Under the pieces are notes generated by a model. That model ran no database searches, was not told the DNA's origin, and saw only the letters and a list, made by a program, of their open reading frames with translations. From Fragilariopsis cylindrus CCMP1102 (lineage: Eukaryota; Bacillariophyta; Bacillariophyceae; Bacillariales; Bacillariaceae), in assembly GCA_900095095.1 (NCBI GenBank), contig FMBT01000425.1, forward strand, positions 1 through 64,000: 64,000 nucleotides of DNA, in the 5' to 3' direction. Every line of letters begins with the position of its first letter. Positions within the stretch are counted from its first letter, which is position 1. Both the position numbers and the translations under genes were made by a program. Below are positions 21,630 to 33,892 of the stretch, piece after piece.

Positions 21630-24600
21630 ATGGATCATGACTACCAAGCACTTAATCCCTCGTCGGAAGATGATGATATTGAAGGTATTAGATCGAATGA
21701 TGCTGATGATGGAATTAGCAATGGCAATGGAAATGCAATTGGTAGTAATAGTAATGACACCGCATCAGTATCAGTATCATCTTTGTTATTATGGGATCAA
21801 TTGAATGATGAACAATCACGTGAGGTACAGAATCATCAATCCAGATTTCATGCCAATCCACAACACCATACAAGAGAAAATCCAATATCCATTGCAGTTA
21901 GTATAGCAAATCAAACAGTGGATAATGCTACTAATGTTTTATCCAAAACATCTCAACGTGCCAAAAATGCATATAAAGAATGGCAAAGTCAACAACAACT
22001 GAACAATCAGCATCAGAGACGTGATAGAACTGATAGTAATATAAGTGATGAATTTGATTTACAATTTGGTATATCACATGATTTATTGATGAGAGATGAC
22101 GATGACGACGACGACGATAATAATAATCATAATAATAGAGAGGATGATGGAGGAGGAGGAGAAGAGGATGGTGGTGAAGGTGGAGGAAACAATAAACATC
22201 AACAACAACACACTCAAGATAATAACAATAACAACAATAGCAACCACCAAGATAATAATACTAGTACTAATAGTCGTCCATTACAAGGATATCCATTTGT
22301 AGTATTAAATGAAGATCGACGAGATTTATATGATAATATACCATCGATTACCAATCCACAAATTATTGGTGGATCCGAACGTGATCGATGGGGAATGGTG
22401 GGGAATTTAGATATATTTCTATATCATTTATACAACTATTATTATAATCGTGGGTACGTTGCGTACTTGTACAGTACTGTACTGTTTACGTTCGTGTACG
22501 ATTTTTTGTTCCGTTCCTATCTTTTTTCCTTCTTATTTTTTTGATCTTACATCCTACAAACATTCAAACAAAAATCCTGACCACAAATTTGTTTTTCTCT
22601 TATTCTATTTTCATTTATTCTAAACCAAACCAAAACACAAAATGCAATTCAATCTTTCAGGATAACACCAATGATATGTAGTTTTTTGGTAGAAACTATA
22701 TGTTTACTATTCACGTTATGGCTATCACGACTATTACTTATTGGTGTCGATTGGAGGAAATTACTAACAATGAATTGTGATGATGATTACAGTGACAATG
22801 AAGAGAACACCGACAACAACAATAATAACAATAACAATAACAATGATACACCAGATAATCCAAATAATAATACTAATCAATGTTATTCCCATTTAAGTGA
22901 TTATGCACGAACCGAACCATTAAATTGGATATCTTTTTTTTTGATACAAGGTTATACATTCCTGGTATTAAGTTATACATTGTTTAATACATGGATGTTT
23001 TATCAAGGATTTGGATACGCGATTCAATGTCGAACAATTCTACATGATAAATTAGGTTTATCGGAACGTAAATTATTAGGTGGTGCATTAGATTGGAATA
23101 ATGATATTCTATCTGCATTAATTGATGGACAAAATTCTGGTAGATATAAAATTATACATCATCATACAGCTACTACTAATAATAACACTAATACTACTCG
23201 TCGTAATCCGATGTCAACAAAACCACTACCGGTACCGAGAACAACAGCAGCAACAACAACAATAGATCCACAAGACAGCGAAACGGGGGGTGGCGGTGGC
23301 GGTACTACTACTACTACTGCTAATCTTCCTCAACAACAACAGCAACAAAGTCCAAATCCACAAAGTCGTACAATCCCATTGTCATTACCAACTCCACCAC
23401 CACCAATAGCATTTGCATTAAACCCACACGAGCAACCAAATTTAGATCCACTATCAATAACACAACGTATAATGAGAAAAGATAATTATATGATCTCATT
23501 TTGGAATCAAGGTTATATCGAAAAATCATGTCGATTCTCCTTATTTCAAGGTAGTCGATATTATTGGTGTTCCACATTAGAATTTGCAATCTATCAGTGT
23601 ATATTAAATTTTATGTTTAATCATAAAATGGAAATCCGTCCATCATTTTGTTTAGATTCGAAATCATTAGAAAAAAGACTGAAGACTTGTGCAGTAGTTG
23701 TTCTACTATTAGAACCATTCTTATTAGTATTTACAATCATACATTTTATATTACAACATGTCTATGATGTGAGTAAAACAACATCATCACAATCACAACA
23801 AAAAAGTTATATGGGGCATTCCAAATGGAGTACCTCGTCCAAATGGATATTTCGTGAATATAATGAATTGCCACATTATTTTGAACAACGGATCCAACCC
23901 ACCTACCAAATAGCAGAGGACTATTGTCAATTATTTGGTACATCCGAATATCTAAAATCAATTGGTTTCGTATTGAAATTTATTGGTGGTTCGATTGGTG
24001 GTGTATTATTAGTATTAGGGATTGTAGTCAATGATGCATTATTACTACATGTTCAATTATGGGGACGCAATTTAGTTTGGTATGCAGGTATTGCTGGTAT
24101 TATTTTTAGTGTCGGTAAATCATTAACAACATCCACATCAACACGAAGTAGTAGTAGCAATAGCGTATATGCATCTGAAACGAATTTATTTCATGATATG
24201 GATACAAAATTGAAACAAATATCAAATCATACACATTATTATCCATATCATTGGAAGAATCGTGGTTGGGATTCGAAAGTATATACAAATTTTAAAACAT
24301 ATTTTGATTCTGAAGTTAAATTATTTGTATATGAACTTGTTGCATTATTATTGACGCCATATATATTATATTTTAATTTATCTATATTGTCATCTGATAT
24401 ATGTGAATTTTGTTTACTAACGAAATCAAAATTAAAAAGTACAAGTAGTAATGGTAATAGTAGTAATCCCAATGGAATAATAATACCTGGTGGTGGTGAC
24501 GTATGTGGATATTCTACATTTGATTTTAATACATTTACAGATGAAGCATGGGATGGACGTACATTAGGTCAATCTCAACGTTTACATGATGAAGCAGAAC

Positions 24601-25712
24601 TTGAACGTGAACGAGAACGTGAACATAACAATGGTGGTGAATCATTGTCAGAATCAATAATGAGGATAGGTAATGTAGATGATGCAACACGTTTGTATTC
24701 TAAACCCAAATCAAAAAATGGAAAAATGGAAAAATCATTTTTAACATTTAAAAAGAATCATCACCGCAATATTGCACCACCACCATCCTCATCATCATCA
24801 TCAGATCGTGATCATCGTTTTGAAAATTATCATCAACATAATCATCGTCATCGTCGTGGTTATGGTCATGAATCAACAGCCAAAGTACCAACAAAACTAT
24901 CAAGATCAGTACAAGCTCAACGTGAACACGAACGTGATTTGCATGTTGAGGCTGCAACAAAACAATTAGATACATTAGCACGAATTGAAGAAAATGAACT
25001 TCAACAACAACAACGTGAACGTGAACAACAACGTCAACCTCAGGAGCAGTATTTCGATCCACAAGACGAACAGTATCATCAGCATCAGCATCATCAACAA
25101 CATCATCAACAACAATCTACACGTAACGGCAACAGTAGCAGTCAATGGAATGAAAATCACTATTCTACACAAAATCAGCATCAGCAGGAGCGTTTTACTG
25201 CCACCAATCCTCGCGATGAATCATTGTATACTACTACGTCTGCTACTACTACTACTACTACTACCCAGCCATTTGGTTATGTTGATAATAACGATACTAT
25301 TAATACTACAACCGATGCTGGAAGAAAAGTCGTAGTTGATGTACCAATACCACCAAAAACTGCTGATGCAGGTGCAGGAATAAGTACACAACCATCATCA
25401 CCATCATCACCATCATCACCATCATCGCCACAACAAGCATCATTGTCATCGTCACGATCCGAAATTTCTACTTTGTACCCAACTCAAAGTGCTGCTGCCC
25501 TTATGACTCTCCTAAACAACAACAACACCTGCAACGATGAAGCAAAATCAGTAGGAACAACAACACCAGCAATAACAGCCCAACAGCATATGAATTCGTC
25601 AGCAAACACAACGCCATTTACGTCCCATAATGATCGTAGTACACAAAATCAATACCAATGGCTGGAACGTTTCAATGAACATTTAGTAGAAGAGCAGCAG
25701 CAAGAAGAATAA
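21630..25712 (+). CDS. ATG9: autophagy protein ATG9 (lipid scramblase of the phagophore)
   Basis: Two exons are inferred, 21630-22453 and 22661-25712. The donor is CGTGG|GTACGT and the acceptor TTTCAG|GATA, with a 207 bp intron, giving about 1291 residues. ATG9 is the only multispanning core autophagy protein and redistributes lipids on Golgi-derived vesicles and the growing isolation membrane. Family signs in order: a disordered acidic N-tail; RWGMVGNLDIFLYHLYNYYY before the first TM; TM1 ~279-302; TM2 ~364-390; the RIMRKDNYMISFWNQ segment; the FREYNELPHYFEQRI region; two hydrophobic segments; then HYYPYHWKNRGW and a re-entrant helix (FVYELVALLLTPYILYF) ending in VCGYSTFDF. Oddities are Asn, His and Gln tracts in loops, an ~80-residue low-complexity insertion before RIMRKDNY, and a ~400-residue disordered tail (Gln, Ser-Pro-Ser repeats). 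The identification is firm; tract lengths are not. Confidence 0.93.
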
Positions 25713-26824
25713 GAACATCAACTACATACACACAATTTTAAGATATGTTCTACAACATCGCATATCGTTTCCTTTTGACATGTATGTTTAAGACTACAGT
25801 ACTGTAATTCTAACTTAGTGTGCTTAATGGCTACCGTAGCACCTTTGAATTTTTTCAGGAACATCAATTGTCCGTTAGTCGAGTGAGTCGAGTTAGGTCG
25901 AAGCAAGTCGAGTTGAATTTGTTTCATCGTAACAATAAAAGTATACTAACTTACCGTACTGAAGTAGTAACCTACCGTACCGCACCGTCCTAACGTATGA
26001 TCCTACTAGATTTGAAGAGAAAAAAATCGAAAATCGAAAATCAGCGATGCCAATGCGATTCATTCGATTCGATAAGTACTAATAGTAGTACTTGTCCTTG
26101 CAACGCTTATTGTCACGCGCGTTATCGTTTGAAAAATTAGCGTGTGTAAAAGCAGCGTAAAACCTTAAAATATTAAGATCTACTCACAATATAGAGGGTT
26201 AAAGTGATAAGTTTCCCTCATCCTCCTTGCAAATTTCTTCGTTGAACGTGTTAATTAGACGTACAATAAGCGTTGCATGGAGGAAGTAGTACTAGTAGAA
26301 TTACTGTTACTGTTACTGTTACTACAGTAAAAGAGAATAAATAGAAGAAAGGAAAAAGGAGAGAGATGTGCAATGTGATGGGACTGCGAACACAAACACA
26401 AGCGTGATATAAACGATTGGTAAGGCAGTTACTAGGTAGCTAGCTGGCTACGAAATTAGAAATGTCGTGTGTGAGGAGTGAGTCAAGTCGTCATATCTTC
26501 CGCTTTTTTTTAATACAATGATGTTTATTTAGATCCTACTGTATTGATGGTTTATTCTTTTTCTTTAGTTGTTGTTGTTGTACTACTGAACATACATTGG
26601 GTTTTACGCGTCAGACAAACTAACTGGCACCGTCGCTCACATGTTGGCGTTGTTTTAACGTCGACCATTTGTCTTTGTTCATGTGTTCTATTTTATTCAT
26701 CATTCACTGTCATATTTATTTGCACCATAACTAACTTAACTTATAAGACAGTGTATTTACCTAATTGAAACCATCTCGACGTACAGTACTGTGTACTGTT
26801 TATAAATTATAAAGTCTTGTACTT
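25713..26824. other. convergent intergenic region containing an inverted-repeat element
   Basis: This lies between the stops of ATG9 (+) and the SEC14 gene (-). Its centre is the inverted-repeat element at 26080-26299. Otherwise it is AT-rich with several GTAC/TACTGTA palindromic words (for example 25797-25808 and 26780-26795). The 74-codon frame at 26544 is not convincing. Confidence 0.55.
26080..26299. mobile_element. MITE-like inverted-repeat element, copy 1
   Basis: The left end (TAGTAGTACTTGTCCTTGCAACGCTTATTGT, split here across 26083-26113) is matched in reverse complement at the right end (ACAATAAGCGTTGCATGG then AGGAAGTAGTACTAGTAG, to about 26299). The interior includes CGCGCGTTATCGTTTGAAA and AAACCTTAAAATATTAAG. 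These resemble the interior of the element at 60003-60229, suggesting one family. There is no coding capacity. No convincing target-site duplication was seen. Confidence 0.6.
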
Positions 26825-28977
26825 TTATACTACTTTTGCTATACTAATTGCAATTAAAAAATAATCTTTTGCTGTCCCATCTTTTGCATGAATAGTATAC
26901 TGCTGTTGTTGCAACATATCTTTTGATGATGCAATCTCAATTGCATAATTTGGTTTCACATTAACATCACTGTCAGCATTATCTGTTGCTTGTTCACGAC
27001 TCACATAAATAGGATCAACGCAAACAATAGCATCATCATCGTCATCCCCATAAGTATTTTTATCTTTAGATAATGTTGTTGTAATAGAGAATTCACATCC
27101 ATGATTAGATCGACTATAAATAACAATTGAATCAATTTTTTCATTATTTTGTAAATTAAAATCAAAATCCATACTATCACCTCTTCCTGTTGTCAGTATA
27201 CACATTAATTCAACAATGTATCGTGTTACGATACCAGGTTTGTGTGATAATTCAGATTGTCGTTTGGCTACTATATCATTATAGGAATAATGTGTATCAT
27301 GACCACCATAATCAGATAATAATTCATTGGATTCAATATGGTCTAAAAAATCTGTTTTTGCTTTTTCAATCGTTGAAAAGAATCCAATTTTTTGTAAAGT
27401 ACCTATGTATAATAATCGAATATGTGTTTGCGTATAGAGGGGGAAGGGGAAGGTAAAAATGTAAGTAAACAGAATTTAGAAGAAGCAATTGGATTATCGT
27501 GTATCAAGATAGATAATAAGTAATTCAATTCGTTGTATAACGGTCCTTGTCCTTGTAGCTAGACTACTCAGTCACTCAATTGCGTTGCGTTGCGTTGCGT
27601 TGCGTTGCGTTGCGTTGCGTTACTTAGTTACGTTACAGTTATGTTCTTTACTTTTACTTTTACTTTATCTTTAACTTGTACTTCTTTAAACTTACGTGTT
27701 TCTAATGTCCGTGATATGACAGCCCAAATTAATCGAAAACTAAATGGTGCATTTAAGACATAGGTACGATTGACACTTTCTGGAAAACACGATGCACCAA
27801 TAGGAACCGATTTTAAAAATTCGATCCCCTCATTAAATAATGTGGTATCACCTTTCAAATCGACAATAATAATTTTTTCCGCTAATACTGTTGTTGTTGA
27901 TGATTTTGTTGATTCCGAATTGTTGTTACTTTTATTATTGTGTTTTTCACTTTCACGTTTCATGGCATGACGTGTTTCATGATATAGTTGATTCCATACA
28001 AATGGTAATGCATTGACCATATCACCCACAATACATTCCACACCGGGTACCGACACTTGTCCCGCTTTAAAGTAGACAATGATTGCACCATTTTTACCGA
28101 TCCCTGTATGTAGCATTGGATATTGGGTTAAGAATACACTTAATGGACAATTATTAAATGTATCGATATTATGTAAATTTTTATAGAATGGATTTGGCTG
28201 TTTTTCATCAGTAGTCATAATATTTTTCACATTGTACCAATTTTTTGCTTGATTTTTTTCTTTTAACATATCAAAGACATTTTCAATTATAAAATTACGG
28301 GACCGTAAAAAACGACATAATGCAAATGCTTCTTGTTCATATGGATACATTGACAGAACCATTTCCTTGTAGGCTGGATCACGTATCTTAAGTTGTTCAC
28401 GAAATTCGATACATTGTTCCAGCTCATCTTCTGTTAATACACCAGGATAACCAGATAAATTATCTGTTGAATGTTCTTGTTGTAAATTTGTTTTAATTTG
28501 AATAACAGATTGACGTAGATGTGTTGGTATTGGGGTTGTTGCAGGAACTTCATCGCTACTATTACTTCCTTGAAGTAATACTTTGTCATTCATGTTCATA
28601 TCGTCCAAATCAAGATTTTGTAGAAACATGGATTGTCTCATTGAATTTGTCGGAGGATAATTCATATCAATACTGGATGGAAAACGATCCATTATAGCAT
28701 CATGATATACAGTAGCATCCGAATCACGATGAATTTGATTATGATGAATCTCAACGTCGTTTGTATGAGCCGATATACGAATATTACTAGCCGTATTTGT
28801 GTCGTCGTCGTTATTATTAGGATCGTCACCAACAATTTTACCACTGTAGAGTGTCGTCTTTGTCGTTGGAATTACATTCCCATTATTCCCACCATTCTCA
28901 TTCTGTGTTTCTTCTTCTCCGACAACAACAACATCCGTCGTTGTTGCTGAGCTACTACTACAGCAAATATTTCCCAT
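26825..28977 (-). CDS. SEC14/CRAL-TRIO lipid-transfer protein with N-terminal acylation signal
   Basis: Two minus-strand exons are inferred: 28977-27696 and 27402-26825. The donor is ACAC|GTAAGT and the acceptor ACATAG|GTACT, with a 293 bp intron, giving about 619 residues. It starts MGNICCSSSS: Gly2 fits N-myristoylation and Cys5/Cys6 fit palmitoylation, implying membrane anchoring. After an Asn/Asp-rich stretch comes a CRAL-TRIO N region (YEQEAFALCRFLRSRNFIIEN). The lipid-binding domain follows (GAIIVYFKAGQV ... KIIIVDLKGDTTLFN ... YVLNAPFSFRLIWAVIS), with ESNELLSDYGGHD encoded in exon 2, the usual end of the fold. The last ~120 residues (FDFNLQNNEKIDSIVIYSR ... YFLIAISIAKVV) could be a GOLD-like beta domain as in SEC14-GOLD proteins, but this is tentative. 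SEC14 proteins move or present phosphoinositides and other lipids; this ligand is unknown. Confidence 0.87.
27577..27621. repeat. (TTGCG)n pentanucleotide array inside the SEC14 intron
   Basis: About eight TTGCG/GCGTT units run from about 27577 to 27621. They lie wholly inside the inferred intron 27403-27695. Confidence 0.85.
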
Positions 28978-29801
28978 ATTAATTGATTTGATTTTTTTTC
29001 CCGATTTTGAATTGTTATTATTCGGTCTACTAGAATACGAAGACTACGATAGTAGTCAGTACAGCACCTCACGCGTTATCTCGTCGTCGTCGTCGTCGCG
29101 TATAAAGGATGCTATGCTATTGGCGTTACTATATAACGTACTGTCAATTGATAAGGAATTATGATATATGATCAAGAAGCACCACAAAAAAAAGCATACA
29201 TTAAATTGTACTACAGACGATGATGACCATGAATGTTGATGAATAATGTTGATGATGGTGATGAAGAAGATGTGCATTTTTTTGTTGCTTGAAAAGCATA
29301 TCTTTTTATTCGTTGATGATTTTTTTATATATTTTCGCGCGCGCGCTACTACGGAGACACCCTCTTACAATTAGATTTAAATTTAATGCATGTACTATTG
29401 TACAGTACTAAGTTACATTAAAGTTTGGGATGATGAAATTATCGAAGAGCTTGTATATTATAGTAAATAGCAATTCAGAAAAGCTTACAAGAAATTATCT
29501 ACCGCTACCTTCTTTGTAAAAAATAGAAACCAACTAAAACCAAATCATCAACGTTGTTAAGTTAATTGACAGGTTTGAAATATACGCACAATGAATGAGC
29601 TTTTCTATATTCGCAAAGATACATGAACCAAAAGGGAAAGAAGATTATGGCTGAATGAAGAAAAATGTTGATGACGTTGACAGTGTGTCTCTATTTAAGA
29701 TTTAAATGACTCAAGATGCATATTTTCTCTATCTGATATCCTTATATTGTTACATTATAAACTTAATGCTTTTTTGAAATTTAATTCGAATATGACATTT
29801 T
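28978..29801. other. intergenic region upstream of the SEC14 gene
   Basis: No gene was recognised. The region includes a (CGT)n run near 29080-29100 and a CGCGCGCGCGC tract near 29335-29347 that could form Z-DNA. It contains the SEC14 promoter and the 3' end of the next minus-strand gene. Confidence 0.55.
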
Positions 29802-30959
29802 TCAATCGAAACTATTTTCGTCAAACTCATGGAGATTACCATGGAGATTTTCAAAGTATTCCATGGTATCTAGTTCATGCCTCACCAACGCATACTTCAG
29901 ATCAGAAGAGAACCCGTCGTCATAAAAAACAGATGGAAGTTCTTCCAATTCTTCGTCAATACGCGCACAACAATTCAGCCGTCGCAATTCTTTCTGTACT
30001 TTCTTTGAAAGCCGTGGACCAAAATATCTCACATACTCACGCAAACATAGTCCAAATTCTTCATTCTGTGCCGCAATTTCCATATCATTCCCCTCATTAA
30101 TATCGTTGATCGTTAGTGAGTCAATCATATTTCTTTTACCTTCAAGTTCTCTTTGTCTAGCTGCCATCGATGTAAGTGATAAGGATGTTTCGGTGCTTAC
30201 GGGGAGATCCGACCGTTCCAATCTGATTCTTTCCAATCTGATTCTTTCTTTCTCTAAATTGTCTAATTCGGTATCGACGTATTTCTCTTCTTCATCTTTA
30301 AACCATTCCAATCGTACTTTCCAAAGATAGTCTTCTGATTTCTCTACCTGCTTTATTTTTAGTTGTTTTCGTTTAAGTTCGTTCAATTCAACGATCTCGA
30401 CAACTTCACGATTGTAAATGACATCATATTGATCTAATCCATCAGGACTAAGTAAAGCTTCCATGAAAGTATGTACGTTGCACCAACGTTTGAATTTTGA
30501 CTGAGAAAACACCGATTGTACTCTTACCCATCCTCTACAACGCATCGATTCCTGTCGGAAATCGTAGTCCAGGAAAGAATCGTAACATCTTGACAATATC
30601 TCATCCAGTGTGGCTTGATGACTCAAATTCATCAATCGGTTCCTTGCTTCGTTTCTCTCCTGTTTATTATAAGCCTTCTTCTTCCTTTTTTGCTCCTTCT
30701 TTGTTTTCTTTTTGGACCCAGCAGTCTGACCAGAAAATAATCTTATTTGATTAACTACGATACTTGTGTTGTGACTATTTGATTTACCATGATCACCACA
30801 CTGGCCGAGATTATCATAAGATTTCCGGTTTTTTGTTGTTACCCAGCGTGCTGCTGCTGCTTCTGACGATGACGATGACAGTGATGATGGTTGACGATGA
30901 CACAATTGTATCGTCGATCGGACTGACAATGATCCGAGAGCTTTGCTGAGGCGATACAT
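29802..30959 (-). CDS. unknown charged protein, probably mitochondrial
   Basis: I prefer the ATG at the complement of 30957-30959, giving 385 residues. The N-terminus MYRLSKALGSLSVRSTIQLC is an Arg/Ser-rich amphipathic presequence without acidic residues, typical of mitochondrial import. The frame stays open upstream to another ATG (31106), but that extension lies in the tandem duplication at 31061-31311 and looks less conserved. A Lys-rich patch (KKKTKKEQKRKKKAYNKQ) follows near residue 85. The remainder is charged and largely helical, with a segment LERIRLERSDLP after a repeated RIRLE motif. I do not recognise the family; a mitoribosome-associated or organelle RNA-binding role would be consistent with the basic patch but is a guess. 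Confidence 0.6.
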   Translation of the reverse strand: MYRLSKALGSLSVRSTIQLCHRQPSSLSSSSSEAAAARWVTTKNRKSYDNLGQCGDHGKSNSHNTSIVVNQIRLFSGQTAGSKKKTKKEQKRKKKAYNKQERNEARNRLMNLSHQATLDEILSRCYDSFLDYDFRQESMRCRGWVRVQSVFSQSKFKRWCNVHTFMEALLSPDGLDQYDVIYNREVVEIVELNELKRKQLKIKQVEKSEDYLWKVRLEWFKDEEEKYVDTELDNLEKERIRLERIRLERSDLPVSTETSLSLTSMAARQRELEGKRNMIDSLTINDINEGNDMEIAAQNEEFGLCLREYVRYFGPRLSKKVQKELRRLNCCARIDEELEELPSVFYDDGFSSDLKYALVRHELDTMEYFENLHGNLHEFDENSFD

Positions 30960-32590
30960 CTCGAACTTGTATGTGTTATATTGGAAAGTCTTTTTCGATT
31001 GTAAGGTATGTTTCTGATGGTGGATAGCTTTTTTAAGTTTGTTGCTACACACATTTTTTTTATGAACTGTTGAAAATAAAACGAGCGAAGAATGAAGTAG
31101 ACGCATAATACGACGTAAAGCCAACGCGTTGGTTTCGTCACATCGTTACCGGGACTGAGATCCACGGAAACAGCCACGGTCTATTTTTTAGTATGAACTG
31201 ATGAAAATAAGATGAAGAATGAAGTACTGTATGCCCATAAAACGATGTAAAGGCAACGCGTTGGTTTCCGGGTGCCGGGATTGAGATCCACGGAAGCAGC
31301 CACGGTTTATTGAGTCACAGTAGTGGCATAGCACCGAATTAAGTGATGGTATATATGATCCATTGCTTTTAACACTCTTCTTTCTTGCTGTGTTATTAAG
31401 GAAAGTAGTAAAGCTATAGATAGGTTATAAATCCTGCATAGAGTAGTAGAGCTAGTAGATAGAGTAGAGTAGATGGTAATTAGCAGGTTCTCTTTCAACG
31501 AAAGATGCACACGTGTCATTCGACAATAACATTGCATATGGCACTTTCTCCTTTAACCTGAAGGTCGTGAACGAATACTCCGCCAGAAAGCATTCTTGTA
31601 AAAGAGGTCTAGTAAATTTTTCTTTATCTTTCAGCAGAGCTATGTCACGCAAAAAAGTTCACACGATTCACTCATCTCGACTCTTAGCCAAGACTACGTT
31701 ACCTTTTGCTAACACAAAGAAATCAAGGTTGGAAGAAATTGATTCGAGCATTCATAACTATTCGTAGTGATTCCATTATTGCTCCTTATGGTCGTTCGTC
31801 TACTTCCAGTTTCTCCGACAACGACAAGGAGGCAATCACAAATAGTCGTAGAACTCAGGCTATTGGCATAATGTTCCGTGTATAAATATCTAGACGAAAA
31901 AACAAAGGAATAGATCTGATTATGCAGTGATACGACTTATTGTATATTGCTGCATAGAGAGACGTTGTGTAGACACACTTGTAGCAAAATAATACATATA
32001 TCAATAGAAATACATTTAAAAAAACACCAGCACCGAAGTTTTACATGCGATTTTTCTAAAAATATCATAAGTGTTCAATACTAGAAAAGTGAAAACGGAG
32101 TGGATCAAAAAGTAACATCCATAATATAGTTTAAGAATCTTAGTATAAACACTGAACAGTAATACGGACATGTGCGCGTAGGCAAGATCTCTTTAACAAC
32201 TACACGCAGATAAGGTATAATAAGGCGAGCGTCATATAAAAAGTTTTTCGTAAAGCATATAGTGTGTGATTAATCTTGACTAGAGATACATATGCAAATT
32301 AAAAAATCGTTACTGTACTACGAGTACTGGACACACATTTTTTAAGAGTGAGACGCGTGTCGAGTGACAGTCGTTTCAAAAATCCGCGTCAAGTAACTGA
32401 ACCAAAATGGGTCTCGTTGAGTTCGTGACAGCTGACGTTTTGTAAAAATCCTCATTAATTTTTAATTAATTCGAACACCAATAAAATTGCCATCAAATAA
32501 TAGTGAAAGGAAAATTAAGAATTTTTTTTCATCAATCATCATCAACTACGTACGGTACCCGGCTAAGCTTTTATAATTATTATCATTATA
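30960..32590. other. intergenic region with tandem duplication
   Basis: It holds the 31061-31311 duplication and then AT-rich DNA. Overlapping open frames at 31307-31767 on both strands have no domain or signal I can recognise. TTTTATAATTATTATCATTATA just before 32591 is TATA-like. Confidence 0.5.
31061..31311. repeat. tandem direct duplication, ~120-125 bp unit
   Basis: Copy 1 is about 31061-31185 and copy 2 about 31192-31311. Both run from TATGAACTG(T/A)TGAAAATAA through CAACGCGTTGGTTTC to GAGATCCACGGAA(A/G)CAGCCACGGT. They differ by small indels and substitutions. Confidence 0.85.
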
Positions 32591-32908
32591 ATGACACCAC
32601 CATGCATATCAATAACACCACTACCATCATCATCGTCAAGATCATCGTCAAGAATTAGAAATAAGAATAAGAAGCACAAAGTCAGCAATAACGATAATGA
32701 CTACGAAGAATCGACATTATGTGCATCATCGACGACGACGACGACGACGTCCCATAATAATAATCATCCCGCATCAATAATAGTCGGCACTGCCGACAAA
32801 CACGACGACGATGGCGACGATCATAATAGAACAGACACAAAAGCAAATTATAATAATGTTGATGATTTACATGATTTAAAATTAATAGCATCTGAAAAGC
32901 AACAATGA
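32591..32908 (+). CDS. low-complexity ORF, possible N-terminus of the AlkB-like gene
   Basis: This 105-codon frame starts with ATG 12 bp after a TATA-like stretch and is Ser/Thr/Asn/Asp-rich like other N-termini in this window. Its TGA overlaps the ATG of the next frame (ATGA at 32905-32908). Eukaryotes rarely use such coupling. Either this is the displaced N-terminus of the dioxygenase gene, separated by a one-base break near 32890-32908, or it is a leader ORF. I give it low confidence as an independent gene. Confidence 0.35.
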   Translation: MTPPCISITPLPSSSSRSSSRIRNKNKKHKVSNNDNDYEESTLCASSTTTTTTSHNNNHPASIIVGTADKHDDDGDDHNRTDTKANYNNVDDLHDLKLIASEKQQ

Positions 32909-33892
32909 TTGAATTTGATCCAATCACAGGTCGTCCAATAATAATAAGAAACACTACAAATGACAATAATAAGAATGAGAATGATTTTATGATTAATGGA
33001 CTATATAAACTATCCAATATACCAGATGATATATTCACAGATTTAACTGAAATACATACTATAATTAAAAATAAAGTATTATTAACTGATATGGTACCAT
33101 GGGCTGGTATTGATTCTGAACATGATTCGTCTACAAGATTACGTGCATTTGGTTTTTTAGGTGAAGAAACATTAGAGAGATTAGATACTAGTGATGTGAA
33201 ACTGCATGCACCAGAAAAATATGGACAAGATGCAATAAATGATGAAATAGCAAATCGTAAAGCGATCTATATTCTTCATAAAAGTAAAGAGAAAAAAATA
33301 ATATCAACTACTACTAATACCACTAATATAGAAGAAGAAGAAGGCTGTAAGAAGTATATCAATCCAACAGAAGTTGTCCATAGATTATGTCGAGATGTCA
33401 TCAATACACGATCATCATCATCATCATCCTTAGATTTGGACTTAAATTTGAATTCCAATGAATTAATTGCCTATCAAACAAATTTACATAATGGTTCGCA
33501 ATATTTAAATGCACATATGGATGCACCACTTCATGAAGGATTTGGGAAAGTCATTGTGACTATTGCAATGTGTGGTAGTGGTAGTGATAATAGTAACAAT
33601 AATACAAATACAAATAGAACTACAACGATACTCTTAATTGGAAAAGCTTCAAGTGAGGAAGAAGAACAACCAGTATGGAAATTTCATTTAAAGGATGGTG
33701 AAGGATATATATATTATCAAATAATGCAAGGAATATATGTCTTCATGCTGTATTAGTAGAAGAAAATTCGAATGATTCTTCTTCTAATAGGAGTTATTAT
33801 TGTATGCGTGAATCATTAAATTTACGTTTTGGTTTACATACAAAAAAAGAAGCTGAAAATGAAATCAAAATACATTATCCAGATCTTTGGTA
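32905..33892 (+). pseudogene. AlkB-like Fe(II)/2-oxoglutarate dioxygenase with an apparent frameshift
   Basis: The first segment (ATG 32905 to about 33715) carries the N-terminal part of an AlkB-like 2OG oxygenase: YQTNLHNGSQYLNAHMDAP supplies the HxD iron ligands (His-Met-Asp), followed by GKVIVTIAMCGSG and WKFHLKDGEGYIYY. The frame then breaks at a TATATATATTATC run (33706-33720) and stops at 33756. The +1 frame continues NARNICLHAVLVEENS and MRESLNLRFGLHT to a TAA at 33890-33892. It supplies the expected distal His and the RxSLNLRF arginine strand. AlkB proteins remove alkyl groups oxidatively from nucleic acids or proteins; the substrate here is unknown. The break is either a true lesion or a one-base assembly deletion in an AT microsatellite. 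I see no intron that resolves it. Confidence 0.65.

Noticed and set aside
29335-29347. CGCGCGCGCGC tract as a functional island
   Set aside because: Short dinucleotide run with no associated features; kept only as a remark in the spacer entry.
31307-31767. Overlapping small ORFs on both strands
   Set aside because: No domain, targeting signal or conserved-looking segment; both strands are equally open.
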